Assembly: GCA_022824265.1 (NCBI GenBank)
Contig: JAJEAG010000010.1
Coordinates: 62,001-126,000, forward strand
DNA length: 64,000 nucleotides
Direction of reading: 5' to 3'
DNA from: Candidatus Poribacteria bacterium
GTDB taxonomy: Bacteria; Poribacteria; WGA-4E; WGA-3G
Shown: positions 7,910 through 15,704 of the stretch, piece by piece
Layout: each line of letters begins with the position of its first letter
How positions within the stretch are numbered: the first letter of the stretch is position 1
Made by a program: the position numbers and the translations under genes
Notes under the pieces: model-generated
Told to the model about the DNA's origin: nothing
The model's database searches: none
Seen by the model: only the letters and a program-made list of their open reading frames with translations

Positions 7910-8698
7910 ATGAATGAAGAACAGAAATATCTATTTGATCTGACGGGTTATATCATTGTTGAAAATGCACTTACCAATGAAGAGGTGGAACAGTGTAATG
8001 CGGCAATTGATCACCACATAGAACATCTGAGAGAACGTGAGAATTCTTTGGCAGGTGGTTCAGAAGCACTGTCTGGAACAGCACATCGGATGGATATGGG
8101 TGGGATGTTGGCATGGGAAAGACCTTGGTGTGAGCCTTTTCGCGCATTGTTGATACATCCAAACGTTAAACCGCATTTAGAAGAAATATTAGGTAAAAAA
8201 TATAGACTTGATCACGGTCCAGGCTTAATCGCTATGGAAAATGGTACAGAAGGTGGCACATTGCACGGTGGTGGGATTGAACGACCCAATTTCTCAGAGG
8301 CATATTTCTTCAAATATGGACGTATCTATACAGGACTTACAGTTGTAGAATATATGTTGGCAGATGAAGGTCCAGGGGATGGCGGTCTTGCGCTTATCCC
8401 AGGTAGCCATAAGGCAAACCTGCCATGTCCAAGCAACATGAAACGTTACGAAAAACACCAAAATTTGGTGCATGAAGTTAATGCAAAAGCAGGGGATGCT
8501 GTAATCTTCACTGAAACATTAACGCACGGTACGCTTCCCTGGAAAGCTGACCACCAAAGACGTGCACTTCTCTATAAATTCAGTCCCGGTTTTCAAGCAT
8601 ATAGTGCTGGAGCACATCGCATTGAATATCCCGAGTATATTGATGATATGTCTCCTGAACAGCGTGAGGTGATGGAAGCACCACACATTAGACATTAG
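7910..8698 (+). CDS. PhyH-family protein with H-G-G in place of H-x-D
   Basis: A 262-residue member of the phytanoyl-CoA dioxygenase family of cytoplasmic non-haem Fe(II)/2-oxoglutarate oxygenases. The double-stranded beta-helix is recognisable: L-H119-G-G121 aligns with the usual H-x-D iron motif, G-G-L-A-L-I-P-G-S-H-K is the conserved strand, H206 is the distal histidine and R217/R218 the probable 2-oxoglutarate anchor. The carboxylate ligand is absent: Gly121 stands where Asp or Glu is expected. In this superfamily that change is known from Fe/2OG halogenases, where it opens a site for halide; I also associate the HGG form with a wider group of uncharacterised PhyH paralogues. The stop codon touches the next gene, a Gfo/Idh/MocA oxidoreductase, so the two form an operon. 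Confidence 0.88.
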   Translation: MNEEQKYLFDLTGYIIVENALTNEEVEQCNAAIDHHIEHLRERENSLAGGSEALSGTAHRMDMGGMLAWERPWCEPFRALLIHPNVKPHLEEILGKKYRLDHGPGLIAMENGTEGGTLHGGGIERPNFSEAYFFKYGRIYTGLTVVEYMLADEGPGDGGLALIPGSHKANLPCPSNMKRYEKHQNLVHEVNAKAGDAVIFTETLTHGTLPWKADHQRRALLYKFSPGFQAYSAGAHRIEYPEYIDDMSPEQREVMEAPHIRH

Positions 8699-8708
8699 GA
8701 TGATTGAT

Positions 8709-9659
8709 ATGAAAAACTTACGTGTTGGAATAATAGGATGTGGAAGTAGAGGGCGCGGTCACATGCAAATCCTCTCAGAATTTGAGGACGTTGACCTTGT
8801 GGCAGTCTGCGATCCAGTAGAAAATGCACGTAACAACGCTGGTGATGCATTTTACATCTCAAAACGTTATGATAGTATTGAAGCGTTGCTGGATAGTGAA
8901 GAACTTGATGCGATTTTCATTGCTACACCCGCACATCTAAACGGAGAAGCAGCCCTACCATGTTTAGAACGTGGGATTAATACTTTGCTGGAAAAACCGC
9001 CTGGAATGCGTGTGGAAGAAACAATTAATTTGCGTGATACTGCTAAGAAAACTGGTGCGAAAGGAATGGTAGGGTGGAACCGTCGTTTTCATCCAATTAT
9101 TACACAAGCAAAACAGATGGTAAAAGACCGTGGTGATGTCACGCAACTGGTTGGTGAGTTTCATAAGAGCATCACTCGTTTAGCACAATGGGGTAGATTT
9201 CCTGAAATTCTTATGGATAATATGTTTTTGGAAACCCCTATCCACGCATTAGATACGTTGCGTGCGATTGCTGAGTCTGATGTGCAGGAAGTGCATAGTG
9301 TTGTCAAACGAACTATTTCTGAGTATAAGGATGTTCATGCTGCATTAATTCTATTTGAGAACGGATGTGTTGCTCAACTTATTGCTAACTATACCACAGA
9401 TGCACGTCTTGAACGATACGAGATTCACGGTAGAAACATCTCCGCGTATCTTGAGGGAGTGTCACAAGGAACTGTTTACTGTGACGGAACACAGCACAAA
9501 CTCATTGAACCGGGTAGTGGAGGCACCGTAGAGCAAAACCGATATTTCCTGGATTGTATAAAATCTGATACACCTGTTTCTCTACCTGCGGCAAATCTTG
9601 ATGAGGCAGTAAAAACAATGGAGCTTGCTGGTAGGATATTGGAAAGTATTGATAAGTAG
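8709..9659 (+). CDS. Gfo/Idh/MocA-family oxidoreductase
   Basis: An NAD(P)-dependent dehydrogenase of 316 residues acting on a sugar, inositol or related hydroxy compound. The N terminus is a Rossmann fold (V-G-I-I-G-C-G-S-R-G), followed by D-P-V-E-N-A for adenosine-ribose binding, the E-K-P-P-G catalytic lysine motif near residue 99, and a C-terminal alpha/beta domain. I prefer ATG 8709 to ATG 8700: AGGA at 8697-8700, overlapping the previous stop, is eight bases upstream of it. Cotranscribed with the PhyH-family gene, suggesting consecutive oxidation of one substrate. Substrate unknown. Confidence 0.9.
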   Translation: MKNLRVGIIGCGSRGRGHMQILSEFEDVDLVAVCDPVENARNNAGDAFYISKRYDSIEALLDSEELDAIFIATPAHLNGEAALPCLERGINTLLEKPPGMRVEETINLRDTAKKTGAKGMVGWNRRFHPIITQAKQMVKDRGDVTQLVGEFHKSITRLAQWGRFPEILMDNMFLETPIHALDTLRAIAESDVQEVHSVVKRTISEYKDVHAALILFENGCVAQLIANYTTDARLERYEIHGRNISAYLEGVSQGTVYCDGTQHKLIEPGSGGTVEQNRYFLDCIKSDTPVSLPAANLDEAVKTMELAGRILESIDK

Positions 9660-9887
9660 AGCGTATCTCATAAATCATATTTATTGTGAATTTTTTGTGG
9701 CGCGACATTTCTTATAGATTGAAACAACAGGCGGTGAGACCCCGCCCCTACAATGAGAAAGTGGAATAAATATCGGCGCGCTTACATGAAGATTAAAAAA
9801 TAGATTCGGTAATTTATTATTGAAGTCCAGCGCGCTTACAAAGCGCGCCTACAAGTAAATATGAACTTTTTTATTAAATAGGAAACA
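9660..9887. repeat. intergenic palindromes, including GCGCGCTT hairpin
   Basis: Contains GTATCTCATAAATCA (9663-9677; also at 32590-32604), an R4-type half module GAGACCCCGCCCCTACAA (about 9737-9754), and a perfect 8-3-8 hairpin GCGCGCTT-ACA-AAGCGCGC at 9830-9848, whose left half also occurs at about 9776-9783. No gene is visible. The hairpin could stop transcription from upstream, though no T-run follows. Confidence 0.6.
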
Positions 9888-10715
9888 ATGATGTCCATAT
9901 TAGAGGAACGACTTGAAGCCTACAAGACTGATGGTTTCACAATTTTTGAGAAAGTGTTTGATGAAACACAGATGCAGCTATGGAAAGATAAACATCAGGA
10001 ACTCTCTGCTGCGCACAATGGGCAAACATGGTTTGGTAATACCTTGGAATTAGCACCAGAACTGATGTGGTCAGCTGTTTCAAATTCCACTATCCTTGAA
10101 TTTATAGAAAAGGTGATGGGTCCTTTTGTGCAGTTAGACAACCTTACACTTGCAGCATTTCTATCTATTGAACAGGAAAAAGCAGAGGGTAGGGTTTCAG
10201 GCTGGCATCGCGATCGGTGGGCACATGTGCCATTTACTGATGCATACCACCGTCCTAATGCTGTCAATGCAATATCATATCTTCAAGACCTTACGGATGA
10301 ATTTGGTCCTCTCCGTGTGATTGTTGGTTCGCATCGATCACCGTTGACGATTGAAGACGTTAACCGCAGAATACCGCATCCTGATGAAACTATTATTCAC
10401 ATGAAGGCTGGTGATGTTGTGATTACACATAACGGTCTTGTTCATTCTGGTACACCGAATACATCTGGTCAGTTACGATACTTTTTTAGTATCTACTATA
10501 ACCTAACGTGGCTAAAACATACAGATCATCATACAGGACCACACACCCAAAAGTTGCTTGCAGACGCTAAAGCAGCAAACAATCACCAACTGATGAGACT
10601 TCTCGGTGTAGATGAGCAACTGCAACCGCGATGTAACTCAGGTTTTCTTCAATCTGATGAGGAACGGTGGGAACAGTGGGCAGAGGCTGACCGTGCTGCT
10701 ATAAAGGAGAATTAG
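9888..10715 (+). CDS. phytanoyl-CoA dioxygenase family protein
   Basis: A 275-residue Fe(II)/2-oxoglutarate oxygenase with an intact facial triad: H107-R-D109 and distal H186, with R197 as the likely 2-oxoglutarate anchor and the P-L-R-V-I-V-G-S-H-R strand between. It should hydroxylate a small organic substrate in the cytoplasm. AGGA lies just upstream; either ATG 9888 or ATG 9891 may be used. Only 3 bp separate it from a second oxygenase, and a sulfatase-fold hydrolase follows, so three enzymes form one operon. This is the pattern expected when an ester or phosphonate is first hydroxylated and then hydrolysed, but the substrate is not evident. Confidence 0.9.
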   Translation: MMSILEERLEAYKTDGFTIFEKVFDETQMQLWKDKHQELSAAHNGQTWFGNTLELAPELMWSAVSNSTILEFIEKVMGPFVQLDNLTLAAFLSIEQEKAEGRVSGWHRDRWAHVPFTDAYHRPNAVNAISYLQDLTDEFGPLRVIVGSHRSPLTIEDVNRRIPHPDETIIHMKAGDVVITHNGLVHSGTPNTSGQLRYFFSIYYNLTWLKHTDHHTGPHTQKLLADAKAANNHQLMRLLGVDEQLQPRCNSGFLQSDEERWEQWAEADRAAIKEN

Positions 10716-10718
10716 TCA

Positions 10719-11465
10719 ATGGCTGAAGGACCGGTAGTTCCTCCACATTTGAATGTAGAACTTGATCACGAATTACAAGCAGAGGTGAACTTTTTCTTGA
10801 AATGGGGATACCTGATTGTCAATGACGCGGCAACGCCCGAGCAAATTGAGTCGTTGCGTGAGGCACTTGATGAAAGCTATGAACGTCATGAGAAAAACCA
10901 ATTCATCGGTGAGTTACTTGAAGAGGATGATAGATTTGCATTTTTACTTGATAACCCGCCAGTGATGAAACGGATGGAAGCGATATTAGGCACTTGTGTC
11001 CAATTACACAGTGCAACTGCCCGAATTACTGAACCAGGTACTCCTGATCAAAACTGGCATAGAGATGGTCCTTGGCCTGTTGATCAATTCGGTACACCTT
11101 ATGGCAGTTTGCCTGCTCAAATCAACTGTGGATACTATCTTGACGAAATAACAGATGAAACTGGACCAACAGTAGTTCAACCCGGTAGCCACAGGGCACC
11201 GTTTCGTCCGCCACCCTCTCCGGTTCAACTCCCAGATGAAAAACGCGTGTTGGTTTCCCCTGGACAAGCAGTTATGTTTGATGGTTGGACGTGGCATCGT
11301 GGTGCTGCAAACACCTCATCAGAACGTCGTCGCGTTTGTCTTATGTGCTATCAGAATGCTTGGATGAAATCACGCGAACCTTTTGATGGACCACGCGTCA
11401 CACGTCTACGTGAAGAAGGAACACCTCAACAAAAGTTGTTGCTTGGTGCAATTCCAAAATGGTAA
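10719..11465 (+). CDS. phytanoyl-CoA dioxygenase family protein
   Basis: A 248-residue oxygenase of the same superfamily as its upstream neighbour but clearly diverged from it. The iron triad is H114-R-D116 and H193; R205 probably binds 2-oxoglutarate. The family strand T-V-V-Q-P-G-S-H-R is intact. An AAGGAG lies about eight bases before the ATG, inside the end of the preceding gene. It is followed after 40 bp by the Thr-type sulfatase-fold hydrolase. Two non-identical oxygenases in tandem suggest successive oxidations, or two related substrates. Confidence 0.9.
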   Translation: MAEGPVVPPHLNVELDHELQAEVNFFLKWGYLIVNDAATPEQIESLREALDESYERHEKNQFIGELLEEDDRFAFLLDNPPVMKRMEAILGTCVQLHSATARITEPGTPDQNWHRDGPWPVDQFGTPYGSLPAQINCGYYLDEITDETGPTVVQPGSHRAPFRPPPSPVQLPDEKRVLVSPGQAVMFDGWTWHRGAANTSSERRRVCLMCYQNAWMKSREPFDGPRVTRLREEGTPQQKLLLGAIPKW

Positions 11466-11505
11466 TTTTCAGGTACAACATAGTGCCACTACATAAGGAG
11501 TTAAT

Positions 11506-12960
11506 ATGAATGTAGCATATATTGTAATAGATACTTTACGTTATGACTATATCGGTGCAAATGGAAATGATTGGATAGAAACACCTAACATTGACAGATT
11601 TGCATCAAAAGCTTGGGCATTTGATCGTGCATTTTGTGCAAGTTTCCCAACCATACCGTATCGTACTGATGTTATTACGGGACAATATGGTGCGCCTTTC
11701 CATGCTTGGAAACCGCTCAGACATGAAAGACAGACTTTACCACGAACACTTGCACAACAAGGGTATGCTACGCAGCTTCTTCACGATACACCTCACCTTG
11801 TAAACGGTGGACATAACTTTGACTGGCCCTTTCATGCATGGACATTTATTCGTGGTGCAGAAGTAGACCGTGACTGGATTATGGATCATGTCCCGATGCC
11901 TGAAAATTGGGTAAAAGAGCCGCTATTTGATTGTCTTGATGATGGTGCATTTAAATCAAATATGCTTCGAAGTTATGCACGTGCTAATAGAAATCGTAAA
12001 ACACTTGGAGACTGGAACTGTGCGAAACTGTTTAACACTGCTGCGCAATTCCTAAAAGATAACGCAAAAAGAGAAAACTTCTTCCTTTGGGTTGACTGCT
12101 TTGATCCGCACGAACCGTGGGATGCACCTCCGGAATTTATGAAAAAATATGATAAACGTCCCGGATATGATGGCAACATTGATCCCCGTAGTCTTGGCGG
12201 TAGAAACAAAAATGTTTTGTCTGATGCTGCGAGGCAACACATAAAAGATCAATATGCTGCTAAATTAACTTGGATGGATCACTGTTTCGGTGAGTTTGTG
12301 GATGCGCTTGAATCTACTGGACTTGATAAGAATACCGCTGTTATTCTGACAGGCGACCACGGGACGAATGTCGGTGAACGTGGTTCGTTTGGAAAAGGGC
12401 AACCTGTTCGTGAACAAGAGGGACATGTTCCGCTCTTTGTCCGCCTTCCTGAGGGGGACACAGGACGTAGTAACGTTATTGTCCAACCTCAAGATTTCTT
12501 CCCGACTATATTGAATATACTTGGTATAGATCGTCCTGACGGACTTGAAGGACATGACTTTTTAACTCCTGCACGCGAGGGTGGGTCAGGTGAACGAGAG
12601 ATTGCACTGTCTGGTGGCAGTATCCAGAATTGGACGCAAGCAGGAAAAAGAAATAAAGGTATCCTCTTTACTGCCTTTGACCAAGATTGGAATATAGAAG
12701 TTTCTGCTAAACCTGAAAACTCAAGGTTGATTAAACTCGGATCTATTGAATATGTTCAAGATCAACATCAAGATGTGGTTGCTAAACTACACGCTGCCGC
12801 AGTTGATGAGATTGGACAGCGGGGTATTGATCCTGCTTTAATGAAGTGGCTACGTAGTGGTGGAGAGGCAGAATTTCCAACTGGTTGTTCATTCTTTGAT
12901 GGGTATCCTGGACCTGAAGGGTATTCAGCGTATTTTGGAAGACTCTATCCGGGTGAATAG
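11506..12960 (+). CDS. sulfatase-fold hydrolase with Thr at the formylglycine position
   Basis: A 484-residue alkaline-phosphatase-superfamily enzyme with the overall architecture of a sulfatase: an N-terminal metal-binding Asp (D9), the T-P-N-I-D segment, G-D-H-G metal ligands in the C-terminal half and a later K-G. In the catalytic signature, however, the modifiable Cys/Ser is replaced: the motif reads T49-I-P-Y-R53 followed by T-G. Thr cannot become formylglycine. In this superfamily Thr is the nucleophile of nucleotide pyrophosphatase/phosphodiesterases and phosphonoacetate hydrolase, so a phosphate or phosphonate ester activity is at least as likely as sulfatase. A ribosome site AAGGAG lies seven bases before the ATG. 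Third gene of the PhyH-PhyH operon. Confidence 0.88.
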   Translation: MNVAYIVIDTLRYDYIGANGNDWIETPNIDRFASKAWAFDRAFCASFPTIPYRTDVITGQYGAPFHAWKPLRHERQTLPRTLAQQGYATQLLHDTPHLVNGGHNFDWPFHAWTFIRGAEVDRDWIMDHVPMPENWVKEPLFDCLDDGAFKSNMLRSYARANRNRKTLGDWNCAKLFNTAAQFLKDNAKRENFFLWVDCFDPHEPWDAPPEFMKKYDKRPGYDGNIDPRSLGGRNKNVLSDAARQHIKDQYAAKLTWMDHCFGEFVDALESTGLDKNTAVILTGDHGTNVGERGSFGKGQPVREQEGHVPLFVRLPEGDTGRSNVIVQPQDFFPTILNILGIDRPDGLEGHDFLTPAREGGSGEREIALSGGSIQNWTQAGKRNKGILFTAFDQDWNIEVSAKPENSRLIKLGSIEYVQDQHQDVVAKLHAAAVDEIGQRGIDPALMKWLRSGGEAEFPTGCSFFDGYPGPEGYSAYFGRLYPGE

Positions 12961-13451
12961 ACTCCATTTTGTGTTGTGCTATGTTAATCTGACCATGATT
13001 TATAGGATTGGTTGCTGCACAGATAAATGTCTTGCATCAGAATTGACATAATTATCTATCAAAATTCGTAATTACTTGGACACTTTGGTAGGTTCGGTTT
13101 CCTAACTGAATCATAAGCGTCAATTTAGGGATTATGCCTTCGTGTGAAATGTATTTGATAGTGCTAATTGTCTGAATCACTGAAAGCACTGAAGACGCGG
13201 AAGGGTTTTGGTATATTAATGTCTCTTTGTAACGTCTGAAACTCGACCGCGTTAAACTGTGATTCTGACAGATTGTGCTGATTTATGGAACTCACGTTAT
13301 GGTACTATTTAGGAAGCAATCCTGTAAGTTCTGGTTCTGACAATTCACATTAACTTCTCACAACCATATCTACAAGATTATTTGCATATCACGTTGTTTC
13401 TATAGTATACTGTTCATTATCATTATATTTTACTAATATCCTGAGACCAAC
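12961..13451. other. 490-bp intergenic region with repeat remnants
   Basis: No gene. Contains an inverted-orientation R2-like segment with the shared flank ATAAGCGTCAATTTAG (about 13086-13130), a MITE-left-end-like TTGTCTGAATCACTGAA near 13163, and the promoter of the following permease at 13382-13411. Confidence 0.6.
13382..13411 (+). promoter_or_regulatory. sigma-70-type promoter for MacB-like permease
   Basis: TTGCAT (13382-13387), an 18-bp spacer and TATACT (13406-13411). The transcription start would lie near 13419, about 33 bases before the ATG at 13452. Confidence 0.5.
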
Positions 13452-14693
13452 ATGAGAATACTTGAAAACCTTATCACAGCCTTTTCAGCACTTCGGGCAA
13501 GCAAACTCCGTACGATACTGACATTGTTAGGCATTACCATAGGCATTGCGGGAGTTATTGCTATGATGTCATTAGGGACTGGTGCAGAAAAACTTGTGAT
13601 GTCAGAATTTGAAAAGATTGGTGGACCGAGTATGTTTGGGGTCTACCGTCCTGGAAAGATACGTCGCAACCATCGGTGGCAACGCAACAATAGTCCGCAT
13701 TATCTGAATATGGCGGATCTACGCGACGTTTTAGAGAAGTGTCCTTCCGTTGAAGTCGCAACAGTGGAAGGGAGTTATTATATTAACTTTGAGGTTGAGG
13801 GTAAACACAGACCAACCTACATGCGTGCAACTACAGTTGAATACCAAGCAGTCCGTCAATGGCATACTCAAGCAGGTAGATTCCTCATGGATACTGATAT
13901 GGATCTCTGGAATAAGATATGTGTTATAGGTTCAACGGTATGGAAAGAACAGTTCAAGGGAATGGATCCTATCGGTAAAGAAGTTGCAATCAATAACAAA
14001 CGATTTACAGTTGTTGGGGTAATGGATAGCCGTGGTCCAGGTTTAGAAGCTGGAAAAAGCGATGACAACATGATCTTTATTCCTATTACGACCGCACAGA
14101 CAAGGTTTTGGGGACACGATAACGTCGGACATATTATGGTTCGTGCTAAAAGTCCGCTTGTTGTAGACCAAGCGGTGAAAGAGGTACAAACCGTTATCAG
14201 ACGGAACCATGGGGGAGATGACACCTTTTTCAGAACATGGCAAGCGAAGAAGGGGATTGAAAGTGCGAAAAAGACCATTTTTATCATTGAAATGGTGTTG
14301 GTAATTATCGCATCAGTATCTCTGATTGTTGGTGGAATCGGCATCCTAAATATAATGCTTGTATCGGTAACAGAACGGATACCTGAGATAGGTTTGCGAA
14401 AAGCAGTAGGTGCAAAAAACTATCATATTCGGTTTCAATTCTTAACTGAATCAATTCTTTTGTGTCTCTTTGGTAGCATTTTGGGTATCGTATTAGGTGC
14501 GATTATCGGTCAAGGATTTTCGTGGGCAGTGGATACCTTCATGAAAGGTATGCTTAGATGGCCATCGGTAATTACCTTCAAATCAGTTCTTACATCAGTC
14601 GCAGCAGGTACTGCGGTAGGTGTCTTTTTTGGTTACTATCCCGCAAGTCAGGCAGCAAAACTCAGTCCGATAGAGGCAATCCGTCATATATAA
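13452..14693 (+). CDS. MacB/FtsX-type ABC transporter permease
   Basis: A 413-residue inner-membrane permease of the MacB type. One membrane span near the N terminus (about residues 20-42) is followed by a large periplasmic MacB_PCD domain (about 43-275), then the FtsX domain with three spans ending in P-I-E-A-I-R. Such proteins couple cytoplasmic ATP hydrolysis to periplasmic work, for example export of lipoproteins, peptides or siderophores through an outer-membrane partner. No ATPase or membrane-fusion gene is next to it, which is unusual because macA, macB and tolC are normally linked. It has its own promoter. The next gene is lpxI, an envelope gene. Confidence 0.9.
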   Translation: MRILENLITAFSALRASKLRTILTLLGITIGIAGVIAMMSLGTGAEKLVMSEFEKIGGPSMFGVYRPGKIRRNHRWQRNNSPHYLNMADLRDVLEKCPSVEVATVEGSYYINFEVEGKHRPTYMRATTVEYQAVRQWHTQAGRFLMDTDMDLWNKICVIGSTVWKEQFKGMDPIGKEVAINNKRFTVVGVMDSRGPGLEAGKSDDNMIFIPITTAQTRFWGHDNVGHIMVRAKSPLVVDQAVKEVQTVIRRNHGGDDTFFRTWQAKKGIESAKKTIFIIEMVLVIIASVSLIVGGIGILNIMLVSVTERIPEIGLRKAVGAKNYHIRFQFLTESILLCLFGSILGIVLGAIIGQGFSWAVDTFMKGMLRWPSVITFKSVLTSVAAGTAVGVFFGYYPASQAAKLSPIEAIRHI

Positions 14694-14746
14694 CCGATCG
14701 ACAATAGCAATCCTCGGCATAATATTTGAAAAACGGAAATAATGAC

Positions 14747-15550
14747 GTGGAAAAACTCGGCATTATCGCAGGGGCAGGCGAGTTACCAGTACTCGTTGCT
14801 AAAAGCGCAGTTGATCAAGGCATACACCCAATTATCATTCCAATTACAAAAGAGGATGAAGAACGTTTTTCAACAATATCGTGTGAAGTCTATCCGTATG
14901 GTGTTGGACAGATTCAAAAAATAACACAAAAACTGCTTGAGTTAAACGTACGCGACCTTATCATTATCGGGAAAATTGAGCCAAGTATCCTGCTTCGTCC
15001 ATTACAATTTGATGCGACAGCACTTAAGATTTTAGCACAAAATCGTAGCAGAAAACCATCCACACTTGTTTCTGCGGTGCTTGAACACTTTCAATCTGCT
15101 GGACTTTCTATCCTTAAACAGGACTATTTTCTAACGCATCTATTACCAGAACCTGGTGTCCTCACAAAACGACAACCGAATTCATCCCAGTGGAAAGATA
15201 TTGATATTGGCATACAGATTGCACGTAGGATAGCAGACTTAGATATTGGTCAGACTGTTGTAGTAAAGAACGAGATTATAATTGCTATTGAAGCTATTGA
15301 AGGAACAGATACCACGATTGAGCGAGGTGGAGAACTGGGTGGCAAAGGAATTGTTGTTGCAAAAGCAGCATCCGATAGTCACGATTTCCGTATAGACGTT
15401 CCAACCGTCGGTATGCAGACGCTTCAGAAAGTGCATGATGTAAAAGGGAGTGTTTTGGCTGTTGAGGCAAGACGGACATTTGTTATGTCGCCTGAAACAT
15501 TATACCCACAAGCAGACCGTTGGAAAATTGCAATTGTTGCTGTGGAATAA
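14747..15550 (+). CDS. lpxI: UDP-2,3-diacylglucosamine diphosphatase LpxI (DUF1009)
   Basis: A lipid A biosynthesis enzyme that hydrolyses UDP-2,3-diacylglucosamine to lipid X, the alternative to LpxH. The N terminus K-L-G-I-I-A-G-A-G-E-L-P and the C-terminal block with D-V-P-T-V-G and G-x-x-L-A-V-E-A are characteristic. I chose GTG 14747, which gives the typical start M-E-K-L-G and has GGAA a suitable distance upstream; a TTG at 14726 would add seven unusual residues. Length 267 is normal. Its presence shows that the cell makes lipid A and has an outer membrane. The rest of the lipid A pathway is not in this window. Confidence 0.92.
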   Translation: MEKLGIIAGAGELPVLVAKSAVDQGIHPIIIPITKEDEERFSTISCEVYPYGVGQIQKITQKLLELNVRDLIIIGKIEPSILLRPLQFDATALKILAQNRSRKPSTLVSAVLEHFQSAGLSILKQDYFLTHLLPEPGVLTKRQPNSSQWKDIDIGIQIARRIADLDIGQTVVVKNEIIIAIEAIEGTDTTIERGGELGGKGIVVAKAASDSHDFRIDVPTVGMQTLQKVHDVKGSVLAVEARRTFVMSPETLYPQADRWKIAIVAVE

Positions 15551-15587
15551 AGTACACTGATGTAGTACACAATCTATAGTGTTTTGT

Positions 15588-15617
15588 CTGACATTTTCCT
15601 TTTAAATGTGGTACAAT
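15588..15617 (+). promoter_or_regulatory. sigma-70-type promoter for WD40 cluster
   Basis: CTGACA (15588-15593), an 18-bp spacer and an extended -10, TGG-TACAAT (TACAAT at 15612-15617). It lies about 90 bases before the WD40 gene at 15705 and could drive the three-gene cluster. Confidence 0.45.
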
Positions 15618-15704
15618 ATTATAGATCTGATATCAGAAAGTATGGAATTATATATTTATCATTTGTTTATGAAGTCATTATGTATAAAAACAGAGGTGTA
15701 AATT

